Positions 34,658 to 45,084 of a stretch of DNA of 64,000 nt are shown here, in pieces (the first letter of the stretch is position 1; each line of letters opens with the position of its first letter). The notes under the pieces are model-generated. The model was not told the origin of the DNA. It worked only from the letters and a program-made list of their open reading frames with translations, and did no database searches. The position numbers and the translations under genes were made by a program. Source of the stretch: Akanthomyces muscarius (Eukaryota > Ascomycota > Sordariomycetes > Hypocreales > Cordycipitaceae); NCBI RefSeq assembly GCF_028009165.1, contig NC_079243.1, positions 4,340,001 through 4,404,000 on the forward strand, given 5' to 3'.

Positions 34658-35887
34658 TCAACTAGGCTGGGCCTGTGGCGTAAATAGACCAGCCAGCTCA
34701 TCCTTTAATATTTGCGTGAGTGCCTGCGCCTCCTGGCTGAGACCTGACGTCGTCAGATGGTTGACGGTGTCGTAGCCTAGGTACGCGACCCAGGGCACGA
34801 CGCCAAGGCTCGTCTGCTTGGCGTGGGCAAACTGCTCCTTGGTGATGCCGCGGACAAGCCGGCGCAGGTGCTCCGTGTCGCGAAAGAACTGCATCGCAGG
34901 GGTGTGGTCCGGATGCGTCGGGTGGTAAAGATGTAGGTGGGCCGTCTCGACAGAGAGCGGCTGTTTTAGGCGGCTCGCCGTGTCGAGATGCGCGTCAAAG
35001 AGCCTCTCGGACGGGGCGAGGTGGCTATATGATTCCACGGTGGACAGCCACGAGACAGAGCGCCACGGCAGAACGAGCAACCTGGCGAGCAGCGGATCCT
35101 TGGCGAGGACCTGTTCGGCGCGTAGGATCGTGGTGATGGCGCCGTCGAGGTTGCCGTGCTGCGGCTGGCTCTTGATATGCACGAGCTGCGCCAGCAGAAA
35201 TGATGCTCGGCGCAGACGGATAGCTTCGCTCATGTCGTCGCTGCTGCGCTGCATCGTCTGGTGGATCCACTGCCAGGCAATTTCCTCCATGTTTTCCGCG
35301 ACGAGGAATGGCGCCAGCGCTTTCACAAAGGCTTTGTGCTCGAGAAACGCCAGATCATTCTCCGCGCCCGTGGACCGTAGCCAGCGCACCACGCGTAGCG
35401 CCGTGGCTGACGCCGACGCGGGGCCCGTGTCGAGCTCCCGCGCGTCAATCTGCTTCTGCTTGGTCATGATGCAGCCCGTGGCGGCGTTGAGCGTCATCAG
35501 GCCCTTGGCGACGGCGTGGTCGAAATCGTCCATGGGGTCGCGCTTGGGGACCGACAGCGGGGAGGGGATGCTGGCTGCAGCAGTGAGGCTATTTTTGTTG
35601 TATGAGAAGAGCGGGTTGGCGAGGATAGACCGAAGATGTCGGCTGGCGGCCGAGTGTCGCACGGCGCCATGGGAAGAGGAGGAGTGGTGGTTGCTGGTGG
35701 TCGTTTTGGAAGTGTTTTTCGAGTGTTTGGTGAGAGCCGTCTGGCCATATTCCTGCTCGAGTTGCAAACGAAATGACGACTTTAGACCGTCGAGCAGCTT
35801 TTGTGATTGCTGCGCCGACAGGCCCACGGGTTCATGGTAGCCAGCAAACAGCTTTCGGATGGAGTTGGCCGGTTTCGTGGAGAACAT
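34658..35887 (-). CDS. fungal hypothetical protein
   Basis: 409 residues, single exon from ATG 35887. N-terminus FSTKPANSIRKLFAGYHEPV, then an Arg/Ser/His-rich segment (to about residue 110) and a long alpha-helical region without membrane segments. Tryptophans and charged residues are regularly spaced (RVVRWLRSTGAEND, EIAWQWIHQTM). The helical repeats suggest a TPR/PPR-like or other solenoid fold. No motif fixes a function. The length and uniform coding composition make it a real gene. Confidence 0.75.
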   Translation of the reverse strand: MFSTKPANSIRKLFAGYHEPVGLSAQQSQKLLDGLKSSFRLQLEQEYGQTALTKHSKNTSKTTTSNHHSSSSHGAVRHSAASRHLRSILANPLFSYNKNSLTAAASIPSPLSVPKRDPMDDFDHAVAKGLMTLNAATGCIMTKQKQIDARELDTGPASASATALRVVRWLRSTGAENDLAFLEHKAFVKALAPFLVAENMEEIAWQWIHQTMQRSSDDMSEAIRLRRASFLLAQLVHIKSQPQHGNLDGAITTILRAEQVLAKDPLLARLLVLPWRSVSWLSTVESYSHLAPSERLFDAHLDTASRLKQPLSVETAHLHLYHPTHPDHTPAMQFFRDTEHLRRLVRGITKEQFAHAKQTSLGVVPWVAYLGYDTVNHLTTSGLSQEAQALTQILKDELAGLFTPQAQPS

Positions 35888-37454
35888 GATGACGGGAACC
35901 TTGGAAATTTGCCAATGATGATGTTTCACGGCACCGCCTATCGGCAGCCCGGTTGTAACACTACAGTCGTCCTTGTACAAAGTGAGGCGATGAAGAGTGG
36001 TTGATGAAGAGCATCGACGTCAAGTCAGCCCATCTAAGCCTAGACTCACGTCGTCGATCGTCTGGTCCGCTATCGATAACAAGTACAGCACGTGACTTGG
36101 CGGTGGAGAGCTCTGTTTGGCGGACGCTGTTGGCAAAAAGCAAAAATGGAGCTAACCAAGAATAGCTCAGCTGGCTGCAGGGACAAAGGACCAGGTACCA
36201 AGACATCAGTCGGCGGTACTTTGCGCTCAGGGAGACTATGTAGAGGTACAAGATTCGGGTGTAACCTGCCCTACCTGGGACGATTGCCCTCAGAAGGAGA
36301 GCAAGTGCTGCGTCTAGGCGAAATCTGGCGAAGCGGTTGTTTGACGACGATGCGTGCTCGCTAGGTACGGATACTGCAAGCCCCTATAAAGTTGCATGCA
36401 ATTGCTCGTGTGCCCGGGCAGAACGAGCCACTGCGTGCAGGTAGCACCCGATGGAGCCCACTGACGCATTGGAATTTATTTCTTTTGTTGGACTGCTTTG
36501 CGCCAGCTTATTACACAGCAGACATAGCCAATTGGTATTTGAGATGAAAAAAAAAAAAACCTGTCGAGTGGGCAGCAGGGAGGTACTGGTACTTGCGTGG
36601 GCACGTTGCCCTGGGCAGCGAGGAGGTCAAGGCTACCGCGGGCGGGTAGGTGCGGTCAGGCATCGAGGCAGTGAATGCCCTGAGCAGCCAGCGGTGATCA
36701 GTGAGCAGGGTCTGAGTTGGCAATATTTCAGGAAACGAGCACGGGCACACTGCAGTAAATAATTCGGTGCACGATGCAATCGTACAGCATGAATTATTTC
36801 AGCGTACAAGCTCGTACACGGGCACACGAGGACACAGGGCAGCTTACCTAGGTACCTAAAGTAAGTTAGGTACCTGTTAGCATGCGAGATTCAGTGGCCT
36901 CGGCGCTGTGCAGGCGCTAAGCCCACTATAGGTAATCCGTAGAGAGCTCTGGTTCAGGCATCGGGGGCGCTGTGAGGTCCCTCCAGGCCTCCACATGCTG
37001 CAAGATCCACCGCTGCTTGCTGTGTGCCTGCTTGGTTTTAGCAGTACTGGTGCCAGATCCCAGGGCCCAGGGAAGAGGAAGGGGGGGCGTCACCGGCCGC
37101 TAAGTACTAAATAGGCGTGCAAACCTTCACAGCCTTCTGCTCGCTCACTCTGCCAGTACCTTGGCGAAAACCCTCCTCGCTTCCTCCACTTCGATTTATC
37201 CTCCTCTCATCAACCACAACCGCAACCCCCCATCGTTGTCGCTCCTGTCGATACCTCCTCCATCTCACCCACCGTCGATTCGGACTTGGTAGCTGGTCGT
37301 CATTTGTTTACGCACCTCTGCCTGTCCTCGTTTGCTTGCAGAGGCCACCTGACCGGCCGCTGCCCTTCACACAACCAGCCACTCCCCAACTCCATTCTCC
37401 AGCTCCGGCTCTCTCTGTCCTCCATCACAACAATTCTCACCCTCAACGCCCAAC
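35888..37454. promoter_or_regulatory. divergent region upstream of the hypothetical gene and def1
   Basis: 1.57 kb without a convincing gene. It contains an 11-bp A run near 36547 and GGTACC palindromes at about 36846-36858 and 36867-36875. The 37130-37450 stretch is a C/T-rich def1 leader. Confidence 0.5.
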
Positions 37455-40414
37455 ATGTCCGAGGTCACATCACGGTCGTCCGCTTCGCGCGGCAGAGGTT
37501 CTGGCCGCGGCGGTCGTGGCGGCTTCGCTGGTCGTGGAGGTCGCAGACCCAATGGTGCCGACAAGCCTGATCACAGCGACTCCCCTGCCGCCTTTGACGA
37601 CGACGGCGACCTGGGCGAGCTTCGAAAGCTGTACGGAGATAAGACTTCTGTCATCCGCGAGATGTTCCCAGACTGGTCCGAGGCCGACGTTCTTTTTGCT
37701 CTCCAAGAGACAAACGGTGATCAATCCGAAGCTGTGACGCGCATTGCTGAAGGTAGGCTTGCTATTTTTTCTTCCAGTCAGCCTGGAACGGGCGCGCAAC
37801 ATCAACAGCGCACCACCAATACCTTGCCGCTTTTGCCTTGTTGCTGCAAATTTTTTATTATTCTCCCGTGACACAGCTGACCCTGTCTTTCCCGCTCTGT
37901 AGGTACCATTTCTCAATGGGGTGAAGTCTCCAAGGCCAAGAAGCCTGCTCGCACGAAGGCCAAGGATGCTGCTCCTGCCGCGACTACCACTACCGAACAG
38001 ACGACTGCCGCGCCCCGCGCTGCTCGCGGCGGCCGCGCCGTGTCCGAAGGAGGTCGAGGACGAGGCCGAGCCACAGAGAGAGGTGGTCGCGGTGGTGCTC
38101 CTCGTGGTCGTACCGCCCAGCCTCCCATCAACGGTGCCTCGCGCAACAAGGAGAACCAGCAGCTGTCTGTCCCTACTGAGGAGTCCTCTGCTTGGACCGA
38201 GACCAAAGCCAAGGCTGAGCCCGTTGACACTAAGCCTGCCTCTGAGCAGTCCGCCAGCAAGCCCGCCAATCTCGCCAAGACATGGGCCAGTATGCTCCGT
38301 CAGTCGACCGTCCCCCCCAAGCCCGCTCCTGTGCATGACCAGGCCCAGGCCAGCTCTGCCGACTCTGCTGAGCCCGCTGATGCCCCCGAAACTGTCCCTG
38401 CACCCGCTCTTGCTACTGAAGAAAAGCCCAAGGCCGACGAGGAGACGACTCCCGTTGCCGCGACTGCTGATCTGGTCATTGACGAGCCTGCGCTGCCGCC
38501 CTCCAAGGACGATCTCACAGAGATAAATCTTGAACAGGTTATTGACGACTCCCAGCCAGCCGCGACTGGCACCGCCGCAAGCACTGCCGCTGACTCTTGG
38601 GATCCACGACAGAGCGATATTAGTTCCACCGCCACTCCCCTCTCCGCCGCCCAGCGCCAGCACCAGAGAGTGCCCATCAGTGGTTACGCCGCCTCTGCCC
38701 TCAAGGCTACCACTGACAGAACTGCCCGACCCCCCGGCTTCCAGCGCCGTGTTCTCGACCAAGAAGAGGCTGTCCGCATGCCTGGCAACCGTGAAGTCGA
38801 TCGCGCTGCTGTTCAGTTTGGCGCCTTCAACCTCGGTGATGGTGACGAGGATGTCGATGGTGAACGCGAGGACGCCGAGACTCGCGGTCAACCTCCTGCC
38901 GACTCTCCTGTTGCCCAGCCTCGCACTTCCCTCCCTCCTCCTGTAGCCCAACCCTCTGCGGCACCCGAATCCTTCCCCAAGGCCGCTGCTCCTGGTATGT
39001 TGCTCCCAAAGCAGCTGCGCTCGAAAGCTGCTTTTCAGAGCATGGCTAACACTGCATCAGGTACTGGACCTACCGCACAGATTCCTACTCATCGTAAGTT
39101 CATCTACCAGCAACCACGCCGCAAAACACAAAGCTAATCATTTGTTTAGCCGCCCAACCTGTCATCCCTGGCCAGCAGTACGGCCGTTACGCCCAGGATC
39201 CATCTGCCCAGAAGCCCATCGACCCATTCGGCCAGCAAGCTACGGCCGTTTCCCAACCGCCCTTCGACAGCTTCTCCTCTACTACCACGACCCAAACCCC
39301 CTCCCAAGGCGCCTTTAGCTCTGCCCCCGATTATTCCAACTACTACACCGCCAACCAGCAGGAGCGCAACGCCTATAATAACTACTATGCTCAGCAGTAC
39401 AGCCAACAGCAGCAGCAGGCTCCTCACGGCCAGCATGACGCTCAGCAGCGACCCCTGGGTGGCTACAACGCTGCCCAGACCGATAGCTTGAGCCAGTATC
39501 CTCAGAGCGGATCGTCACACGGCCAGCCCCGTTTTGGCGTCACCGCTGACAGCCAAAACAGTGGCCACTCTACCCCTAACCCTGCCAGCCAGGCCCAGCA
39601 GCAGATTCCTCAGGGCCAGCAGGCTCAACCCGGTCAGCAGGGACAGGCTGGCGCGCCCGGCTCCCAACCTCAGGGCCATGGACAACAGTACCCCGGCTAC
39701 AACCATCCTTACTACCCGTACTACCAACAATACTACTCTGGATACGGCCAAGGTAACTTTGGTCCTTACGGAAAGGGTGGCATGTACGGCCAGCCATACG
39801 GCATGTCTCCCAACGCGCCTTATGAACACGCCAGCTCGCCCGGTAACTTTGCACCATCCAACGCTCACCGCGACAACGCCGCCAGCTCTGGCCTGGGTGA
39901 CTACGGCCGCGGTTCTGCTAGCCAGACTGGCTCTCAGCCTGGCCTCGGTGCCACCGGGTTTGGCGGCTCCCACGACAGCTTTTCCCGAGGTGGCTCCGCC
40001 TTCCAGTCGCAGACGCAGGGTTTCAACAGCCAAGCCCAGCCTGGCGCTGGTGCCTCGGGTGCTGACGACCTGAAGCCTTTTGGCGACGGCAAAGCCTCTG
40101 GACCCTCTCCCTCTATTGGGGGTGCCCGTCCCGGGTCGGCCACTAACACTGGCCCTGGCGGACAGGCCAGCGGCCTGCCTCCTCCCCAGACCTCGCAGAT
40201 GGGCGGTGGATACGGCGGCTACCCGAGCCACCTGCAGGGCCATGGCGGCCACGGTAGCGGCGCCTACGGAATGGGCAATACCGGCGCTGGAGCTAACCAG
40301 CACGGTAACACCCCCTATGGCTCTTACGGCAACCAAGGTTTTGGCAGCGGTGGCTACTACGGTGCTGGTCAGCAGCAGCAGCAGCGCGGCGGCTGGGGAG
40401 GCAACTACCATTAG
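37455..40414 (+). CDS. def1: RNA polymerase II degradation factor 1 (Def1)
   Basis: Promotes ubiquitylation and removal of stalled RNA polymerase II by recruiting Elongin-Cullin ligase. Three exons: 37455-37752, 37903-39093 and 39150-40414 (introns 150 and 56 bp), 917 residues. An RGG-rich start (GRGSGRGGRGGFAGRGG) is followed by a CUE ubiquitin-binding domain at about residues 55-100 (LRKLYGDKTSVIREMFPDWS, then QETNGDQSEAV). A second RG-rich patch comes before a Pro/Ala/Glu-rich middle. The C-terminal half is Gln, Gly, Tyr and Ser-rich, prion-like, with repeated YG/QQ runs. CUE plus low-complexity Q tail is the diagnostic Def1 architecture. Confidence 0.88.
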
Positions 40415-41342
40415 TGGGGTAGACACCGTGATGAGAAACGGCGCGGCCGCCATCGTCGTGGAGGCATGAGCTTCCGTGACATTGAGATGCGAGAGGAGCG
40501 AAGAATGCAAGCGCTTGCGCTAGACTCGCCACGGCGCTGTTGAATGCAATCGCAGGTGCCGAAGACTGCGGGACGATTTGACCCGCAGCGAAATGTATTT
40601 TGTTTGTCACCAGAAGCCATGATGACCAGGGGAATTGGGACGGAAATGCGAGACGGATGGATTGTCTCGACTGTTCAACTATGCATAACGTGTACGATTG
40701 TTTCTATGGACTAGTTTTTCTATCTTTTTTGATTTTGCTCGTTTTTTTATTCCCAAAACTCACCGGAGGAGGACATGACGCAAACCCAACGACGAGCACT
40801 GGCGAAGTGTTTTTAACAAAGAGCTAGGGATACACCAGGGTTGGTTGTGGTTGCCATGGACGGCCTCGGCTGTTTGCTTCCAGGCGGTGATGCGGTCGGT
40901 ATTTTTGTTTTCACTTGCGCTGCAATAGCAATACGAAAGGAAGGGAAGAATAAAAATGTCATTGTTTATGGGAACGGAAAGGGAGACGAATTCGCAACGG
41001 CAATGGAAAGATTGGTCATACGTATAGGGGCATGATGGCTGTTTGGCATGAGAGATGCTATGGGGATGTGTATAGTCTAGACAGCCGGAATGAACGCATT
41101 GACAAGGGCATATTCTCATGTCCAACGTGATGTTACACACGTCTGTGACGAAGTGATGCATGGATGAGCTGGTCGACGAGCATGGTTGATGGCATGTAGC
41201 CCGATGATGCGGATTCCAGCACTAACGGGCACTCCACAGCAGCCGCGGGGTGGGCGATTGACTACGACACTTTCTTTCAAGTCTCTCCCTCTCTGTCTTG
41301 GTGCCGCAATCCAAGTTGGTTCAGGTACACAACGCGCAGACA
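40415..41342. other. intergenic, no gene seen
   Basis: def1 3' UTR and PEBP promoter; no protein-like frame. Confidence 0.5.
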
Positions 41343-41967
41343 ATGCCGTCCAACGAGAACGCTCAGGCAATCATGGCCGCCATCGCCACAGACAGGAGCA
41401 AAGTGCTCGGCGTGGTCATTGGCGACAAGAAGATTGAGCCGCCTGGCTTCTACATTCCTCGCGGCGGTACGTAGCCCCCATCCCTCTCTGCCATTTCATC
41501 GACACAATTATACTCATGCCTGTCGAATAGAAGCCAGGGCCCTTCCCGAAATCAGCTTCCCTGTTCCCAACCCCTCTGCGCGGTACATTATCGTCAGCAT
41601 GGACTTTGACGCGCCCTATCCGTCGTGGCCCTTTTTCGGCCCTGTTCTGCACTGGGTCCAGGCCAACCTCGTCCCTATCAGCTCTTCCTCTGCACAGGAG
41701 GGCGACTTTGTCACACTCGGGATGGAGGAGGGGTCGGTTGGGTGCATCGCGAGGTACCTGTCGCCGAATCCGCCGCCGGGGAGCACGCCGCATCGATATG
41801 GGTTTTATCTGTACGAGCAGCCGGACGGATTTGACGCCGCGCGGTGGGCACCGGATGCGGATGGGAACATGGGAAACTGGACGAGGATACGGTTTGGCTT
41901 GGATGAGTGGGAGAAGGAGGCTGGTCTGGGCGCGATGTTGGCGGCAAACTATTTTACAAGCAATTAA
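41343..41967 (+). CDS. PEBP (phosphatidylethanolamine-binding) family protein
   Basis: Two exons, 41343-41466 and 41531-41967 (64-bp intron), 186 residues. The PEBP ligand-pocket motifs are present: ISFPVPNPSARYIIVSMDFD, DAPYPSWPFFGPVLHWVQAN and the conserved PHRYGFYLYEQP. The exon junction completes PPGFYIPRGEARALPE. No signal peptide, so probably cytosolic. Family members bind lipid head groups or inhibit proteases/kinases; the specific role is unknown. Its end faces the aldo-keto reductase gene 119 bp away. Confidence 0.9.
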
Positions 41968-42086
41968 TTTGGAAAAACGGGACACATGATATGAACCCGC
42001 TGCGCTTATACCTCTTGCTGAACTCAAAGAGGGAGATAAAGGACAGAAAGAAATCTGTGATTAGTTTATTAATGCAATGTGTAGAG

Positions 42087-43226
42087 CTAATGCGTCTTGC
42101 CATCTCGTGTTCCCTCTGTCCCCTCCAGGTCGCTGTACAGCCGATACTGATAGTCCAGGCTGGGATCATTGAACCGCGCCTTGATGTCCAGCGTCTCGAT
42201 GATTTCCATGTCCGCCGGCTCCAGCGCGAAATCCGACTCGACATTCTCTTTGATCTGCCAGTCCACCGTGCTCTTGGGAATCACCGAGCGACCGGCGTTG
42301 ACGCCCCAAGCCAGCACAACCTGGACCACGCTCTTGCCGTACTTGGTCGCCAGCTCGCGCAGCACGGGCTGGTCGATGACGCGCTTCATGTGCGCGACCT
42401 CTTTGCTCCAGCCGGTGGAGCGGTAAAAGTCATTCATGTTGCCGAGCGGGCTGAACTGCACGACATGGATGCCCTGCGCGCGGAGCCAGCTGTTAAAGTC
42501 CCGTTGCTGGAGGTACGGGTGGACTTCCATCTGGTGCACTGCGGGGATCTATACTCGATTTTAATGACTCTGGCTCTGGTGTGTTGGGAAGAGAAGGGGT
42601 AGATTGCGACTTACGGTGGAAGACTCGCGGATCAAGGTCTCGAGTTCGCCCTTGCTAAAGTTGGACACGCCAATCGCTCGGGCCTTGCCCTTGGCGACGA
42701 GCTTCTCCATGGCGTGCCACGTCGCCAGGTACGTTGTCTCGCCCAAGAGCATCTTACCGCTCTCGTCACGCGGGAACTCTGCGGTACCACGCTTAAACGT
42801 CACCGGGTAGTGCATCATGAGGAGATCGACATAGGGCGTGTCCAGATCCTGCAGCGACTGGTCGAGCGCGGCCTCGACGTCGTCCGGGTGGTAGCTGTTG
42901 CACCATAGTTTCGTTCCTAGAAACACGTCCTCGCGAGGCACGCCGCTTGTCTTGAGACCTCTACCGACCTGCTTCTCGATGTGGTAGACCTTGGCCGTGT
43001 CGATGAGGCGCAGGCCGGCGCGGAGGGCGCGCGACACGGCGTCTTCCTGGGCCTCGGGGTCTTGGAACGTGCCGAACCCGATGGAGGGAATGGAGGCGCC
43101 TGTGTTGAGCGTGAATCGGCGAGGCTCAGTGGTGATGGATCGTGATTGGTGAAATTTGGAGGTCGTGATGAGCTTGCTGGGTTGCATGGCACGAGCGACC
43201 GTGCGTGTGACACGGCAGGACTTCAT
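42087..43226 (-). CDS. Aldo-keto reductase
   Basis: NAD(P)H-dependent aldehyde/ketose reductase. Two exons, 43226-42615 and 42548-42087 (66-bp intron), 357 residues. AKR signatures: GFGTFQD, catalytic LIDTAKVY (Asp and Tyr), GTKLW (Lys), MMHYP (His), IGVSNFSKGELE, and the cofactor-binding VIPKSTVD end. Residues 1-36 are Arg/Ser/Thr-rich with no acidic residue, resembling a mitochondrial presequence; a second Met at about residue 14 would shorten but not remove it. It lies at the left edge of the sugar cluster and could reduce an aldehyde released by the aldolase (inference). Confidence 0.92.
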
Positions 43227-43652
43227 GGTGAAACGCGTACAAGAGAGGACGAGAAGCGTTGCAATGCGCCGACTGACGGCTTGGTAGCTGTGACTATAAG
43301 TTGATGGCGATGATATGATGAGTTGTCATATAACAGTCAGGAAGAAGTGAGCCGGTTATATTGAAGGCATACACGCCCCGATGCGCTGGTGGCGGCCCTC
43401 GTGCCGAGCTCGGGTGTGGAGATGCACACGACGCCGGCACGGGGTGCTAAACGCAAGGCTGCCGGGGGAAGTTGAATGTCCGTAAGTAGAGATTGAAAGT
43501 TTTTCGGTGGACTTTTGTCGATTTACCCCAAGGCCAAGTTGATTAGCTCACCAAAGGCGGTATCCCTTACGTCGCGCAGTGCATTCAAATGGTTCGTCTT
43601 CAGCCTCAACCAAGCATCATCAAAATACATCGTTACAGCAGGACAATTAAAA
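43227..43652. promoter_or_regulatory. promoter of the aldo-keto reductase gene
   Basis: 426 bp. It contains CCGACT at 43269 (AGTCGG on the reverse strand), a core shared with other promoters of the cluster. No gene seen. Confidence 0.4.
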
Positions 43653-44543
43653 TTATTGCAAATGAGCGTACATGCCACCATCTACCAGAATCTGCGACCC
43701 CGTCATCCACGTACTAAGCTGATCGCACGCCAAAAACACCGCCGGTCCCGCCAGGTCCTCCGCCCTGCCCACGCCCATCGGAATCTTTTGCTCCAGAAAC
43801 GCCCGCTTCTTCTCGTCCCGCATGTCCATGTCTGCCAGCTGTGTGTGCACCGTGCCGGGCAGCAGCGCGTTGCAGCGGATGTTGTGAGGCGCCAGCGCGA
43901 CGGCCATGGACTGCACCATGGACGCGATCGCGGCCTTACTCGGCGTGTAGTGCACTTGCAGGCCGCCGCCCTGCAACGCGCTGATGGAGGAGATGCCGAT
44001 GATGGAGCCGCCGTGGCCCTGCTTGACCATTTGGCGGGCGGCGGACTGGCATGTGTAGAAGGCGCCGTTGACGTTTACGGCCATTGTGCTGTCGAATTGC
44101 TTCTTTTCAAGGCTTGGAGCAAGTTAGCACGGGCTATTTTGGAAAGAGGTCTTTTGTTTTGACCGAATGTGGCGTAGAACTTACGAGAGAAATTCGGCAG
44201 GCTTGAAGATGCCAGCGTTGGATACCAGAATGTCTAGCTTTCCCCATGCCGCGACGGCCGCTGCGACGAGCTGGTCGCCTGTCTTGGGGTCTGTGATGTC
44301 GCCTGCGAGCTCGAGCAGCTCACCTGCGGGCTGCTCCGAGGATGCGTGATTCTTAATGTCCGCGGCAGCTTTCAGGAGGCTTTTCTTGAGCTCTCTATCT
44401 TGCGGAAGATCGAGGTGGTTGACGGCCACGTTGGCGCCCTGTCTCAGGTATTCTAGCGTAATGGCACGACCGATGCCCGTAGTGCCGCCGGTGATGCAGG
44501 CAGTTTTGCCGCGCAGCAGGCCTCGAATTAGAGTTTTGTTCAT
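43653..44543 (-). CDS. SDR resembling fungal L-rhamnose-1-dehydrogenase
   Basis: Classical short-chain dehydrogenase, 272 residues. Two exons, 44543-44185 and 44112-43653 (72-bp intron, GCTAAC branch; the CCAAG acceptor is the one that keeps frame). Motifs: TGGTTGIG cofactor loop, SNAG, catalytic SSIS, YTPSK. No transmembrane segment. From memory it resembles the fungal LRA1 L-rhamnose-1-dehydrogenase (AVNHL after the Rossmann loop; QMVKQGHGGSIIGISSISAL; VDGG end). I cannot align it here, so the substrate is a hypothesis. It likely oxidises an aldose C1 to a lactone. Divergent from the cluster's Zn2Cys6 gene. Confidence 0.88.
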
Positions 44544-45084
44544 GATGGTGTTTTTTGTAAATGAATCGTTTTGTAGAGCTGTTTCGAATCTTCGATTGTC
44601 CGTCTGACAAAACTGCAACCAGTGGCGCGACTTTGAGATTCGCTGAGAATGACTTATACGAGCGAATGAGATGGAGCACAGGTTGACGTAGTACGAACAC
44701 AGAGATAAGCCACACACATGGTGTGGGGAATGATTCTTTTGCCGAAACCAACGACTTGCACCTAGTTTGCATCCCGCTGCTATAGCTAGGCAATTGCCGA
44801 AGCTGAAAACACTGCGGAGATCAAGCCATCGACGCCCTCCAATTCATTGAACTTCCCCGCAAACCCCACACACATTTGCAGAATAGTCGGAGTCCTCGTC
44901 TCGGGGGCATAACCCCACAGACTCGGCTAAAGGTGCCGGCAAAAGAACGCCTCGAGTCGAGCATTGTCTTTTGCCATATACACAAATTCGAGAGGCAGAA
45001 AAAAGTCCAGGGTGACGTATCGATGTAGCTGCCGAAGGCTGTTTCAAAGTCGAAGCAAACTAACCCTGTGGGCTGCGTCGCCCG
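44544..45084. promoter_or_regulatory. divergent promoter, LRA1-like SDR / cluster regulator
   Basis: 541 bp between the two start codons. It contains TAGTCGGA at 44884-44891, an octamer found twice more in the aldolase/lactonase promoter. Confidence 0.45.

Noticed and set aside
37470..38951. 493-residue minus-strand frame over def1
   Set aside because: Ser/Gly/Arg-rich antisense shadow of def1.
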